Assembly (NCBI GenBank): GCA_030267565.1 | Contig: BRXU01000024.1 | Coordinates: 195,001 to 259,000, forward strand | From: Pleodorina starrii | Taxonomy: Eukaryota > Chlorophyta > Chlorophyceae > Chlamydomonadales > Volvocaceae | DNA: 64,000 bases | Reading direction: 5' to 3' | Part shown: in pieces, positions 44,701 to 61,165 of the stretch | How positions within the stretch are numbered: position 1 is the first letter of the stretch | How the letters are laid out: every line of letters begins with the position of its first letter | Notes under the pieces: generated by a model | Database searches by the model: none | Seen by the model: the letters and a program-made list of their open reading frames with translations, nothing else | Told to the model about the DNA's origin: nothing | Translations under genes and position numbers: made by a program

Positions 44701-47700
44701 GTGAGAGCCGGTGTGTGCTTAAGGGTGTGACCGTGACTTTTCCGAATCAGGAAGGCTCTCCCTCAGCAGAATTGATGCAGTGACGAGACAAAGAGCGATG
44801 CTTCCTTACGCCATGTTCTGCTTCCCATCGCGCCTCGGCGTCCTACTCCTCCCCACACCTAGCTCCCGGCAACCCCACCTCGTTGTAGATCTGGAGGTAC
44901 GACGAGCGCACCAGGTACTTGCTGCTCAAGGCAAGGTAGGGGACCAGGGAAGGGCAGGGATTGAGCAGCAAGGTTTCTTGATACGAAAACCATCAGTGGA
45001 AGGACTGGAAGCTGTGCCCCCAAAGATTACGCGCGCCCCTGCCCGGGCTCTGACCATTTTCCTCTGCACTCAAACAAACAACGTGCTGAGTGGTCGCCGC
45101 CGTGGCCCCTCCTCCTGATGGCACGGCTGTGCCCGAGTTTGGGGGTGCAACAGCACCGAATCCAGGCCTCACGCGCACGCTGCAAACCTTCAATTCACAC
45201 ACGCATTTCTCTCTGTCAGATCAGGTATCTCCCCCGAACATCATCATCCCCGCCTGCTTGGTGGCCCTCCCAGTGCCCCACATGCGTGGTGGACCTGGTG
45301 GCCTGTGCGCTCGGCCGGTGTGGTGGGGGAGCCGACTCCTCACGGCCCGCCACCCGGTATAACGGGGTCTGGGTCCGCTTGCATCCCCTCCGTCCCTTCG
45401 CTGTTTCTTCTTTAATACCTCCCCGCTCTTCCTGAGGCCCTGCATGGCCGTCCGGCAACGGTAATCTATCCCCGGTGCGACCTCCACCCCGCCTGAATGC
45501 GCCTCTTTTCCTGCAGCCATTGACACATTCTCAGTCTTCCTCCTGGCCCATACCCCTGAAGCGGCACTCCCAGCCCTCTCTTGCATTACAACCCTTAAAC
45601 CCTAAGTCCGCGGAGCTATGGCCCTTGCCGATCGATCCTCCTGCGATAAGCCCCAGCTTTCGCCCCAGGCCTTCCTTCCCTTCCACAACCCGTATTCCCT
45701 GTTCGAAGCCCCACATGCCCCACCTTGACGGCGCGTTCCCTCGTCCCGAGCCGTTTTGATTACCCACCTTGACGGCTCAGGGTCGTTGACGATGTAGGTG
45801 AAGATGTCCTCCACGGTGCGGGGGATGATGCCCCGGTCGGGTCCCTACCGAGAGGACATAGGAAAAGCAGCCAGGAGCCGGCCAACGTCGAATGTGCAGT
45901 GGAAGGGCATGCGGCGGCGGCGGCGGATGGGTCTGGTAATGGAGGAATTAATGACGGTCGTTTCAAGGTCGCAAACGCACCAGTCTCCGATAGCCTGCAG
46001 CAGCGAAACCGTTGGCGCTGGCGGCCGCACATCTAACAGCCCCGGGCGAAACAACGAGGCCCCGCCGCACCGGCATTGCCCTCCACAGTCGCCCAGCCGC
46101 TCCGGTATATCCCTAGCCATCGACACCCCTGGCCCTCCCAACTGAACAGTGCCAAGCCTCATGCAAGCACCCTTGGCTGCACGGACTTTCCGTTGAACCG
46201 ATTACATCAGGGGACCTTGGGTTAGCATAGGCCGCTACTGGGCCGTTGGTCGGGTCGAGTCGGGTGCACCTCACCTCCATAGCGCCCTCCATCGTGTACG
46301 TCTTCCCCGTGCCGGTCTGGCCGTATGCTATGATTGCGGCGTTATAACCCTTCAAGCATTGAATCGGTTGCAGGAAAGCCAGGGCGGGGGGCCACATTCA
46401 GGTGTTCTGGGGAGTAGGGGCAAGCCGCAAGTTGCATACCCAGGAACAGAATCTGGACTCTCCCCCGTCAAATCGGTAAATGCTGCAAGTATAATCGTCT
46501 ATGCTCCCCTTTCAATAAGATCCGTCGAAAACGTCCCATGCTCCCTGCCATTCTCGTCGCAACAGGGCACGAGGTGACAAGCTTCTCAAGTCACCAAGGC
46601 GTGCGAAAACAAAAGCGTAGTAACGTTTGTGGTCCTGACTTCCTGAATCGCCATCGGAGTTGATTCCGCCGGCGTCTTCCGTGACGGAATGGGCCGGGGT
46701 GGTCGGTCGGAGAGATGCCGCTGCTGCTGCCGCACGACGACCAGGGCCAGGGTCGCGCGAAAAGCCTCGGAGCACAACGCGGGTTCCGAGGCTCATGAGA
46801 CGACCTGCCACATCGCAGCAACTAGACGCAAACGTGCGGGCTCAGCGCGTACACATCAGCAACACCCCGTAGCGGCCTGACTCGCGGAGGTCCGTCCAAC
46901 ACGGGATCCCCCTCACCTCTTGCCCCGCGATCTAGCACACCTCTGCACCTCCACACTCGCTCCTCCTCACCTGCAAGATGGACAACACCACCTGCTGGGC
47001 GCTCTGACGGTACACCAGTTCCTGGGGGCACTGTTGGTCGTACACGCAGTCAAATGTGAACCTGGTTACGGGCAGGGGTTTGGGGGAGGGCGAGGCGGGT
47101 GTTAGGGGAAAGTATACACGTATCGGCCGGGGATTTCAAAGTAAAAACAGAGGAGGTGGGAGGTAATTGGCTGCGGGTTGAGGTGAAAGTCGGAAGCCAA
47201 AGAGCACGACGGAGAAGAGAAAGTCAACGGTGCGGGCTCCCCACGAATGCCACATGGAACTCGCACACAAAGTGGACTCGCTCGTACCGTACATGGGTAG
47301 GTGAGGGGACAGAACCAGCTACGGCAGGGCGACGTCCAGGGCCCCAAGTGTATCACAGCGCGGCTGTGCCCTGCCGCAAACGTCTGCGTCCACTGCTCGT
47401 GACTGTTCATTGGCCGCTGCACCCCATTCACTGCATCACATATCCCTGGCGCGGCTTGACCACCCATTCGCAGCGGCACCTTACTGCTCGATCCAGGCAG
47501 AGCCAACTTCGACCGGTTCCCATCCTGGCTTTTGTTGAAGCGTGCAATCACCTGTACGTGTTGTACAAAGCCCCGCCGTCGGCCACCATGCTCCCTTGCT
47601 GATTAACGACAGCCTGAGATGGGCAGCCAGGTGGTCGGCAGTTCCTTAGGTGCGGCCACAAGACCATCAGGCCCCACAGGTCGGTCACAGGCTGACTGTG

Positions 47701-48077
47701 AGGCAAGAAGATCAATCACGGTTGGTTGGAGCGCATGGATGCTGCGTGGCAACGTGAGGGGCTGGCAGGTGAGCCAGCCAGCCGGGGGCTTTCCAGTTTG
47801 CGTTTGTGTGAACGCCGGCTTGGTTTTGGCTCAATCCTCCTCCCCCCCATTCCCTACTCGCCACTGGCCCCTCCGTGTCAGCTCGGATTCAAACTGCACT
47901 CCATGTTCGTCCTTCGTCCGCACGGACAGTCCCAAGGTACGGCCACGACCGCACCAGCAAGTTTTCCGAAAGGATGACATTCCGGTCACCCGGCTCAACA
48001 GCGGTGGTACATTGGTATGCCCGTAGTCCTGTTCCACGTAGCTCCCGTGGTAACGGAGGCCGAATCCGGACGACCAC
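32731..48077 (-). CDS. N-terminal-motor kinesin with coiled-coil tail
   Basis: Microtubule motor. Exons downward: 48077-47950, 47061-46971, 46349-46275, 45844-45768, 44921-44879, 44622-44476, 43865-43792, 43225-43176, 43082-42988, 42568-42454, 41540-41357, 40899-40755, 40108-40049, 39554-39492, 38595-38493, 37770-37601, 37232-37146, 36144-35981, 35691-35502, 35022-34813, 34484-34421, 34018-33906, 32922-32731; 879 codons in phase. Motor marks: [30 protein letters not shown] (46299-46322), [21 protein letters not shown] (42530-42547), [24 protein letters not shown]. Then a neck/coil ([16 protein letters not shown]) and further coils to a TAA at 32731-32733. The first codons are missing: no in-frame ATG precedes VVVRIRPP; an ATG at 48204 is a candidate. 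Exons 43225-43176 and 36144-35981 are least certain. Subfamily not assigned; an ARK/FAP125-like ciliary type is possible. Confidence 0.88.
33038..33520 (+). repeat. Repeat R1 copy in last kinesin intron
   Basis: Begins with the GC-rich motif GGGCGGGGCCCCAGCGCGAA, then the ordered R1 blocks seen at 4863-5200 and 59865-60125. Near its end are strong foldbacks: CAGCTTGG/CCAAGCTG and a perfect 12-bp stem GTGGAAGGAATC (33396-33407) with GATTCCTTCCAC (33417-33428). It lies inside the intron between kinesin exons 33906 and 32922. Confidence 0.75.
33585..33668 (+). repeat. Repeat R2, copy 1
   Basis: About 84 bp containing GCTGAAGTAGCGA and TTACTTGCGGTGTAA and ending ATTCCGGGT matches 39173-39256 in the same orientation. 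Both copies are in kinesin introns. Confidence 0.75.
35171..35256. repeat. Two adjacent strong foldbacks in kinesin intron
   Basis: At 35186-35224, a 19-base arm (GTCTGTCCAGGAGGCCAAG) meets its inverted copy after a single T, with one G:T-type mismatch; with a bulge the pairing extends to ATTGCGTC/GACGCAAT. At 35235-35256, AATGCGCC pairs perfectly with GGCGCATT around CTAGCC. Both are in the intron 35501-35023. They could be a small-RNA precursor or a foldback element. Confidence 0.7.
36822..36887 (+). repeat. Interstitial telomere-like tract
   Basis: A run of GGGTTTTA, GGGTTTTTA, GGGTTTTA and GGGTTA units (about 60 bp, slightly degenerate) lies in the kinesin intron 37145-36145. It mixes the TTTTAGGG repeat known from Chlamydomonas with TTTAGGG/TTAGGG-like variants. 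It is internal, with genes on both sides, so it is not a chromosome end. Confidence 0.85.
39173..39256 (+). repeat. Repeat R2, copy 2
   Basis: Matches 33585-33668. It lies in the large intron between kinesin exons 39492 and 38595; neighbouring DNA at about 38760-39170 is not recognised. Confidence 0.75.
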
Positions 48078-48504
48078 CTGCGCATGGCCCTCTAGTGTCG
48101 CAAGCACGTTTGTGTTCAACGCAGCTAACCGCGATACAACCAACGTACTTTAAAATTCTCGCTGGTACTCCCAGCACCAGACGCTTGCTGATAAAGCCCG
48201 TCATCGTGCGTGTCCACTGAATAATTTGAATCCATCGAGGCGAACCTTCAGCGACGGAAACGTCTATCTATAGTTTTACTGCTTGCCATGCAAATCTGGT
48301 AACCAAAAGCATTGGCCTGTGCCACATTGTAGCCGATGAGCCGGTTGGGCGGGAAGCACGTCTCGCGGTTCGTTTTCAGGAAAACAATCGCCGCCCTAGC
48401 TTGCCTTATTACGTGACAATCGTTATGGCCTTCATGCACTTCCCTCACCCCAACGATCGCAATCGGCTCAAGCTGTACGGCACGGTGGTCTCGGAGCGTT
48501 TGTT

Positions 48505-48517
48505 GGTAGCTATTTGG
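48505..48517. repeat. Left target-site duplication of LINE B copy 4
   Basis: GGTAGCTATTTGG here is repeated exactly at 50435-50447, on the other side of the LINE. It marks the 3' end of the minus-strand element. Confidence 0.9.
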
Positions 48518-50434
48518 ATTCGGTGATTACAAGGGGGACCGGTTGTCACACCGGTCGCTAGCCGTACAGGCTAGACAGACTGTTCATCCTACCCCAGGGG
48601 CACCCGCAAAGGGGTGCCAAAAGTAAAGCCACCAAGGCCCACCAGCACCAAGCCCACCGCGCCATCAGGCCCACCAATCCCTAGCCTACACAAGCAGCAA
48701 GAGCGCCGCAAGGTCCACTATCGTCAAAATCTCCCAGCAGAAAAGACGCCACCAGGCTGGGCAGATCCGCACCCACACAATAGTCAAGAGTGGTCACAGT
48801 AGGTTCGTGCAGAGGTCAGCACGACCAAGTGAAGTGCACACGCGGTCCGCAGTCAGCAGAGCGAGTGTCGGGCAGAACCAGAAATGCTCGTGGGGCCCTC
48901 CCGTCGAGACCGTCAGGGGGAATCGGGGGGGGCCCCAGTGTCTGGAGGACCGACAAACACAACACGGTCCGCCCGGTTGGCCAGGAATGGGTGGGATGCC
49001 GGGACCGTCTCCCAGCCATCCGGTACCATCCCTAGGGCTGCAAACGACGCGACACGGGCCCAGAAGTCTGCAACAACCGCAGCACCAATGCCGACCAACT
49101 GAGCCCGAGCAAGCGGGGCAGCGGGGGCGCCACCCCGGTACATTCGTTGGCGGCCCCGTTCCAGCGCTGCCAGGGCTGCCAAAGCCACAACATCCCAGAC
49201 ACAGGGACAGATCCCCGGAGGGGGCGACACGAGCCACAGATGAACCCGCTGCAGCACCGAGTCGCCCGGGGCCCCCAACACCGCCTCCAGTTCCTCACGC
49301 AGGGTGCGGGCAACAAAGCAGTCCCAAAACAGGTGCCGACGGACCCAGCACCGTCCAGCCTGTGTAATCGGCGCACCGCAGGGGCAGCAGGCAGCCCTCC
49401 CACGACCCGCCTGCCCGCGCAACAGCGGGAACCCCGTGATGCCATGCACCGCCAGCCGCCAGAGCGCCTCTTTGTGGTCATTTTCCCACCGCAGCCGCCA
49501 GAGGCGGCGCAGGGTGTCCCGGAAAGCCGCAAACGCTAGCGGCGGCACCGGGCCCTCATGTGCGTCCGCGAGGAAGTCCTCATGGCGCGCCTTCAAGTCA
49601 TGGTACGCCTCAGCTAGCTGCAGGTGGGTGCCACGCTTGACGGAGGTGCCCAGGACAGGTGTGAACGGGCCGCCCGCAGGGCACCAGGCGAGCCCCTGCA
49701 GCAGCGCCGCCCAAGCCTCCCGGGCGGGCGGCACAGCCACCTGGCCGGCCGCGACCTGCCGGGCCGCCGCCACCCAGCTGCCGGGGACGAGGCCCAAAAG
49801 GTCGTCCAGCTGGTCCGAGATGGACGGTCCGCTGGCATCCACCGCTGCGCCAAGCTCCCCGTAGCCCAGCACGCCTCGCAGTACCAGCTGCCGTAGCTGC
49901 AAAGTGCAGTGGCGAGCAATGCGGGGGGACACGCCCGCAGGCCGACGACGCGCCGCCGCCAAAGCGACGCGCGTCGGCGCGAGCGCGTCCCAGCAGCGCA
50001 CAGCGACACCGAGGGTGGTGAGGCCGCGCAGTCCGAAGAGTGCCGGGAAGGTGACCTCCAGGCACGCGCCGCCGGGCCCCAGGAGTGCCGGGTTGCTCCA
50101 CAGCGGCGCCGAGTAGCACCAGGGGCCCGCCATGGCGTCGGGTTCCGGGACGATGAGGGGCCCGAGGTAAGCGGCTGCACCAAGCAGCCGGGCGAATGCA
50201 GGGCATCCACGGGGCGCCGGAGCCCCCAGGACGCGGCCGCCCCCAGGGGCCAGGAGGCACAAGGGGTGGGCCGCCGGGTGGCACCGTCGCAGCAGATGCA
50301 GGGCGACATCAGTCCAGGGCGGGTCGGCGGGGAGGAGGCCGGCCGCCCCTGCGGCACAGCGCACCGCCGCCACCGCGTGCCGGGCCCGGACGTGGGCCAC
50401 GAGCGGCAGGAGCCCAAAGCCGCCGACGGCGGGG
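48518..50434 (-). mobile_element. LINE B copy 4: 5'-truncated, with 495-codon ORF part
   Basis: The longest LINE B copy, 1917 bp, bounded by 13-bp duplications. Its open frame (50400-48913) is the C-terminal part of an ORF2. It is rich in Ala, Arg and Trp, with the late reverse-transcriptase/C-terminal layout and a knuckle-like CCPCG...RRHLFWDC (C, C, H, C), then CVWDVVALAALAALERGRQR and AQLVGIGAAVVADFWAR. No YxDD palm motif is left. The frame is intact, so the insertion is probably recent. The 3' UTR ends with three hairpins; the last stem is GACCGGT/ACCGGTC (48537-48556 in plus coordinates). The tail contains TTGTAA, the algal polyadenylation signal. It lies about 430 bp upstream of the first kinesin exon found. 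Confidence 0.92.
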
Positions 50435-50447
50435 GGTAGCTATTTGG
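50435..50447. repeat. Right target-site duplication of LINE B copy 4
   Basis: Second exact copy of GGTAGCTATTTGG, at the 5'-truncated end of the LINE. Confidence 0.9.
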
Positions 50448-52180
50448 CAACTCAGGATTGGAGTCTGCTGCGGTACGGCAAAGCCAAAAGCCCCACACCC
50501 ATTTACAAACCCTGGGCACGCAGCCCACCAACTGTCGTCCCCGCGCTTGGGAAGGTGCAACTAGAGCCTACTAGAGAAAGGGGGGGTAAGGAAACTGCCG
50601 CTGACACACTCCTGCCCGCCGACGCACGCCTAACCGCGAAGCCGCTTGCTACGCTCCGTGCCGGCCAGAGGCCGCCCGCGCTCTGCCCATCTGCCTACTG
50701 CCCCGATAAGCCTGCGGCAGAGCACACCCCCCTGGCTATGTCCGCAGCCGCGGTCACAGCGTGGTGCACGTCGGGCATGGTCCTGCGTTTTCAGGTCTCT
50801 GCCGGCAGGCGGGATCACGTGTGGTGCGCGTCGGGCGTAGGTCCAGGGTGCCGACCTTCCCATTACGGAAAGAAGGGCACCTGGCCTATGTCGGCAGGCG
50901 CGTTCACAGCGCGGTGGACGTCGGGCATGAGCCTGGTGTTTTCCGCTTCTGCTAGGGTGCCGGGCGTGTGAAATTCGGGGGCTCATCCTTGTCATTATGG
51001 CTGGAGGCAGCTGGAGGTGCCGCCAGCGGACAGCTGGCCTCCTGGTAATTGGTTGCTCAAGTTCCCTCCTCTCTTTCTTGCTGACAGGGTTATGTATGTA
51101 TCTTTCCAGTCGCGGTCGGTGGGTATCTGTCAGGTATGTTGGTGCAGCTATTTTGGGTGGTGGGGATCATCGCAGCCGTGGGGGCCGAAAGGCTACATTG
51201 CACATTGCCGCAAGTGTTTTGGCTTCTCCGCCCTCGGGTTTTCACGTTTATGCCAGTGCGGTTCGCCCTGTCAGGGCTGCGTACGGTATGTTTGGCTTTG
51301 CTGCTTCGCAGCAGTCCACGGCACGCTGGCGCTCCCCCAAGGTCCGAAGCCCAAAGAAAAACGATACCCGTCAGCATGCTTGCTCACTGTCCTGTGCCCT
51401 GGTATGCTCCGTTCGAACTACAGCGCCCGATGGAGCCATGAGCAATGGAACCCGATTGCTCTAGCATTACTTCGGCAAGTATTGACCACTGCTGCTGCAC
51501 AGGACCTTCAAGGCATCCTCGGCATGAACAAGTGCTGCGAAAAGTGCCGCAACAATTACCTCGGCCGCAACAAGTGCCGCGGACAAACGAGTTGGGAGGT
51601 GCACATGGCCAAACGTAACGCCACCTGGCTTCAATATACAGACTGAACCCCCAGTGAAGCCCTAACATCCAAACACCCTGTCGCGCGTGCACATCTTTGA
51701 GGTCATGTTTGCACGACAGCTCCTGCCTTGGCCAGCTGGTAGTCCTACCTCGAACTGCGTCTGCTCTTCTTGACATTTGCGCGAAAAGTCTGATCGTAGC
51801 TACTATCCAGAGTCTGGGCATAATGTATCGTTGGCATAAATGAGATGGGCCCGACGGCGCCCGGAGCAGGTCTTAATTATCTTGATGTTCATCTAAGTTT
51901 CAATCCGAGCTGGACGAGCAGCTGGAAAGCGGCTTTTTGGAACGAGGCGGCGTCTTCCTGCTCGCTTGTTACTGTACGGCAAAGGCCGACAAAAAAAGTC
52001 AACAGAAGCTTTTTCCTGCCACTTATGCTTGACCATTAGAAGCCAAACGAGGTGATGCCCCTTGACTTGTCGATGTTACTACCTGTGGCGCTTGGCCTTG
52101 ACATATTTTACTTTAGTGTAGTGATAGGGAGAAAGCCCTTGCAGTTATAATTCGTAGAGCGTGGATTGATACTTCCCCTA
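50448..52180. other. Spacer upstream of phosphatase gene
   Basis: About 50730-50945 has three degenerate units of roughly 60-80 bp sharing a (C/T)ATGTC.GCAG...CACGTCGGGC pattern. A 209-codon plus-strand open frame (51017-51646) is Cys-rich, but without domain or splice support I do not call it. The last part should contain the MKP1 promoter and 5' UTR. Confidence 0.4.
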
Positions 52181-56810
<4,630 letters not shown>

Positions 56811-58360
56811 CTTACACCGACGGGTCCAGGTTGTCTGCTACAAAGACCATGCGAGTGTGTTTTGCGGGATTTGGACGCAGGAAGGACTTCGAACATATGA
56901 ACATTTGACTCGGCTGACGATCTGCCAGCTCCGTGTGAGATCTGGCAGATGGATGCCATACAAATGGGTGACGGACGGAGTATATTCCAACCCGTTGCCC
57001 GCATGTCCGTTATTGCAAGTGCGGGCTTTGGTCCACAACCGGGAATCCGCCATCTGTGTACCGCCCTCCTACGCCCACCCGATTACTATGAAGAGGGTTC
57101 GGCGTACACCGCCGGTCCAGCATGCAAATTTGTTCAACTCAATCTTGACTCCACATCTTAGCAGCTAGCCATAATCTCACACTCTTGGCATGTCGCCAGT
57201 GTTAACACGGAGGTGTAGACGAGCGGGGTCGTTCATGTCAGTTCATGTACGGTACCCTCGCAAACGCATGCAGCTGCGGGCTTGCAGTCCTTCAATGCAT
57301 CCAGTATCTGGAAACCTTGCCTAGAACGAAATACTCTTAAATAAGGCAAACCGACGACCCCGTTGGGCAACAAAGCAAGCATGATGACGGGCAGTTTGTT
57401 GGGCGAAACACACTTTAGACGGTGGCGGTTGGCCAGTGAAGATGTTCCGCTGCAGGTCTTCTTGACATTAAAGTCCCGACAAATTGGGACAGCCAGACGC
57501 CAGCGAACGCGGGCTGCTCCCGACTGTCGTAGAGGCGTCCGATGAACTAGCCAGCGCCGTCACGCGAGGGGGGAACAAGGAGGGGGACCAGGCGGCAGGT
57601 GGGGGTGGTGATGGGGAAAGTGGCCGAGCTGCAGGGCAAGGCCCGGCCTGGTCAACAAGGGGTGTCGGCTCTTGAAGCCAGAAAGATGGCGGGGCCCCGT
57701 TAAATCCGTACGGGTGGAATTGATGAGTGCTGGAGACTTGGGCCGAATCGCTGGATGCCCGCTGCTTAAGCGAGAACGCCTCTGAGGCTATGACAAAGTG
57801 GTTTCTGGCAGTTTCACCGCAAGAGGTTCGACATGCAACCGAACCGAGTCAGCTCCGGCCATGCCCGGCTCCGGCCCTGCCCGGCTCCGGCCCTGCCCGG
57901 GGAGTGGGTCACGTGAACAAAGTGGCCGTCTGTTACGTTGAGATGCAGCCGAAAGGCGGCGCGGAATGTACGTCCGGCTGAACAGGTTGGCTCCTGTCCA
58001 CTCAATACCGGTATTCCACCCCGCATCCTTGGGACTTGGGAGCTTTGGGTAGGCGTGCGAATCGGAAGAGACTAAGAGACCAAGTCCGAAGGCTACGTGG
58101 AAGAGACTTAGTTGAGGGCTACGGACACCGGAGTGTAGGATAGGCGTGCGAGTCGGACGAGACTAAGGTAAGGGTCCTGTCGTCTATCTACGTGCGCGGG
58201 AGACCCAAAATGGGGACAACAGCCATGACTGGGATCCGTCCCTGGTGGAACCCGTACGGTCCGGCCTTCCCAACCCCAACCCCGCCGCGTGCCATCGTCA
58301 GGTTTACACCATTACATGTTCAAAGCCGTCGCGAAGTCGCGCGTCGCGAACTTATGACAT
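56811..58360. other. 3' flank of MKP1 and spacer
   Basis: No gene or clear TGTAA signal close to the stop. A 16-bp unit (CGGCTCCGGCCCTGCC) is repeated about three times at 57852-57902, and a block starting TAGGCGTGCGA and ending GAGACTAAG occurs twice (about 58050-58075 and 58141-58166). Confidence 0.45.
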
Positions 58361-58369
58361 AATGTTACT

Positions 58370-58570
58370 GTACTGCACAGCGTACATCCATTTTTAATAG
58401 GGCTTCCCGACTGGAACTGTTGGGCGGCCCGCAGAAAACCGCTTTGTGCGTGCATTTGCGGCTTGGCGTCCAATAACAAGTTTGCCCTTCATAGTTTGCC
58501 CCCTTGCAACCTTTTTTATTCCGTGTAATAGTAAGATACGGTCGGAACGGCAAGCCGAACTGTGGTGTCA
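58370..58570 (-). repeat. Repeat R1-associated segment, minus strand
   Basis: On the minus strand this matches about 5190-5400: TTCTGCGGGCCGCCC, then AGTTCCAGTCGG-like sequence, and TTGGACGCCAAGCCGC. It is a partial copy. Confidence 0.6.
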
Positions 58571-59333
58571 GGTCACATGACTGCACACGAACCTCACGAA
58601 CGAACCATGTGCCTATCCCAGACTTGGGAATCGCGCTGCATCCACACGTGGTTGCTCCAGGTAGGTAACGCCATCTTCACATGCGCCAAATATACATACA
58701 GGGCGCAGCGGAAATGCGGGACACTTGCGACGAGGCGTCACCGTAACCTGCCGTAACGTAGGATCGGTCCGCCGGCTGCTGGCGCGGTGGGCTCCACGCA
58801 GAACCGCTGAACACATAACGCTGCGTATTGCACAAATGGTGCAAATACGATGATGATGAGGGTCTCTGCCAGGCAAGGAAAAGTGACGATGGAAGACCTT
58901 ACATGTCTCTTCCGCTAGGCCAGGTCCATAACCTAACGAAAGGGGCCTACTAGTTGCTCACAGGCGACTGCCTGAGAGCAAATCGAGACAAGGCAACAAG
59001 CCATAGACTCGACTAAAATATCTAAAACAACTGTACGACATCCAACTCCCGAGATCATCACGTAAACAACGTTACAGAACCCGAAAGCAAACAATCTCGA
59101 CTGACGTAGAACCTACAAATCTACGCAATACCGCAATCTCCGGAAATAGGACGGTAAACTGTCGGTGACGGTACGGTAGACTGACCCGACAGTGGCGTGG
59201 TTGTGACCATTGTTCGATACGCATACATAGTTAAATGTTAAAACGAAAAGATGCCGTCACGTAAACATTTATATACTAACACCAAGGCATAAGTTGAAAT
59301 GACTAGGGGTTATGGATGGTTGGATGCGTTGGA

Positions 59334-60360
59334 GCGTTGGAGCGAGTGCGGCCTCGGACCACGGACTCAGTCAAACATTTTATACACTGATACTTTTACT
59401 ATTTTTGTTATTGTAATAGAGTTTATCAAGGGCTATTCAGCTTGATTTACAGCGTAGCGATCCATCAAGGTTGGTCGTCACTCAGCCAGCCAGCCAGCCA
59501 GGCAGCCACGGATAGGGGCAAACCTAGGGGGCGGGGGCCCCCAGGGCGCTTCGCGCTGGGGCCCCTCCCGAAGCTATCGAGGGTATTTGGGATGCAATGA
59601 TAACAAGTAAGTGTACCTACATGCGAAATTTGAATGGCTTTACGTTGCGTTTTTGGGCGAGGCCCCAGCGCGTACGGCGGGCGCAATTGAACTACAGCAG
59701 TCACAGCGCTTTTTGGGCGGGGCCCCAGCGCAAACACAAACACAAACACATCTTTCAGTTTGCCCCAAAAACGAGCCCTTCCGCACAGCGATCCTTTCCG
59801 AACACATATCCTTTCGTACATGCCCGACAGCCTATCCTTTTACCCTCACTTATTAAGAGGCCCCGCCCTGTAGGATTGCCCATGTTCGTGTGCGCGTGTG
59901 GTCGACCAATTGTATAATCTCGGCCCGCGAAAGCGTGATATAAGCAAAATATTACATTCTATATTGCACGGTGTCTTTCCTATACCCAACATAAATCGTA
60001 TGAGTACAAACCAGTTTTGCAGTCTCCATTGACCGAGGCCGAGGTCAAATCAACACCTCTCGGCCTATTATCAACTCCAAAAGGTACATCGTTTCTCATA
60101 ATGGATTGAATTCTGACATGACGGCGTGAAATGAATTGAACACCCAGCTTGGGTGACCAAGCTGTGGGGCCACGTGGAACTCGTGGAAGGAATTAGTTTA
60201 AAAGACTCGTTCCACGCCTTTCCACGTGGAATCGATCGGTTTGAAGGTTGTTTGACTGAGTTCATGGTTCAGAACTCCTATTCATTCCAACTCATAACAT
60301 GTTTATTTAAACATAAATGATTACATGACGACGTCTCTTCCTTTCGACATCCAACTCGTC
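59334..60360 (+). repeat. R1 composite copy
   Basis: Contains the GGAGCGAGTGCGGCCTCGGA block (59334-59386), a (GCCA)n piece (59448-59520), three copies of the GC-rich motif GGGCGGGGCCCCAGCGC (inverted near 59543, direct near 59655 and 59710), then R1 proper (about 59843-60125). It ends with a nested foldback: CCACGTGGAA (60170-60179) with TTCCACGTGG (60220-60229). No coding potential recognised. Confidence 0.65.
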
Positions 60361-60862
60361 GGGTCGCGCGGGCCACTATGATTACAACCCTGGACAACCC
60401 GTTTCCCCTTAAAACCATAGCCTCTGTTGCCGCCTGATACGGCCTGATACACGCCAAACCCAGCTGCGAGTTGCAGCTCACCGTCCTGATCCTCCTCCCC
60501 ATCACTCTCTCCCCACGCTCTCCCACGCGCCCGCCTCCTCGCATCTGAACCCTCCATCACTCTCGACCTCCCCGCTGGTGGCCACTTCCCCTCCACTCAC
60601 TTCGTTGCCACCCTCCTCCCCGTCGCTGCCCCCGTGCCCGCTGCCGCCGCCATCGCCGGCCTCAACCCGATCCCGCTTGTGCACTGGGCAGGACTGGGCC
60701 CAGCCCCGGCCGTCGCTGTGGCGGCGGCCTTCGCCGCGCTCCCGCGAGCCGCCGCCTTTGCATGACACCCTTGCTGGCCCTCCCGGGAGCGCCCAACTGC
60801 GCCTTGCGCTTGTCGCCCTCCCAGTGCCCGGATTTTGGCAAAGTCGCGCACGCTTGACGGGA
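60361..60862. other. Unassigned repeat-flanking segment
   Basis: A minus-strand open frame (60897-60502) is Gly/Glu/Ser-rich and begins with a CPLCGR motif derived from the LINE B 3' UTR match. I do not regard it as a gene. Its high C content on the plus strand suggests low complexity. Confidence 0.3.
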
Positions 60863-60955
60863 CGCCCGCACAAGGGACAAGGCACAAGGGGGGTCACAGG
60901 AGATTCACGCAGGGTCCACTGCGACTAGGGAAAGCACACACCCGGCACACACAGC
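60863..60955 (-). mobile_element. LINE B copy 6: short 3' UTR piece
   Basis: On the minus strand it equals about 7855-7946 of copy 2 (TGCCGGGTGTGTGCT, GTCGCAGTGGACCCTGCG, CTTGTGCCTTGTCCCTTGTG). It is directly preceded by the R3 block ending CCTACATTACGG, the same 5' joint as copies 1 and 3. Confidence 0.6.
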
Positions 60956-61165
60956 CGTAATGTAGGGTGATATTACTGTACGGCTGAACGTATAACGATT
61001 TGACACATCCAAGGGACCTCGCCAGGTGCTGAGCAGTGAATCTAACGTGGAATTTGAATGTCTGTTGTTTTAGGGCGTAGGCCCTGTCCGTGGCTGCCTG
61101 GCTGGCTGGCTGCCCGCCCGGCTGAGTGACGACCAACCTTGATGGCTCGATACGCTGTAAAGCAA
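60956..61165 (-). repeat. Repeat R3, minus-strand copy
   Basis: Reverse complement of the block at 6041-6252, including the (GCCA)n stretch and the TCAAATCGTTATACG segment. Confidence 0.7.

Noticed and set aside
51017..51646. 209-codon Cys-rich open frame
   Set aside because: No recognisable domain or splice partners; overlaps degenerate repeats.
60502..60897. Minus-strand frame starting with a CPLCGR motif
   Set aside because: The motif comes from LINE B 3' UTR sequence; the rest is low-complexity Gly/Glu.
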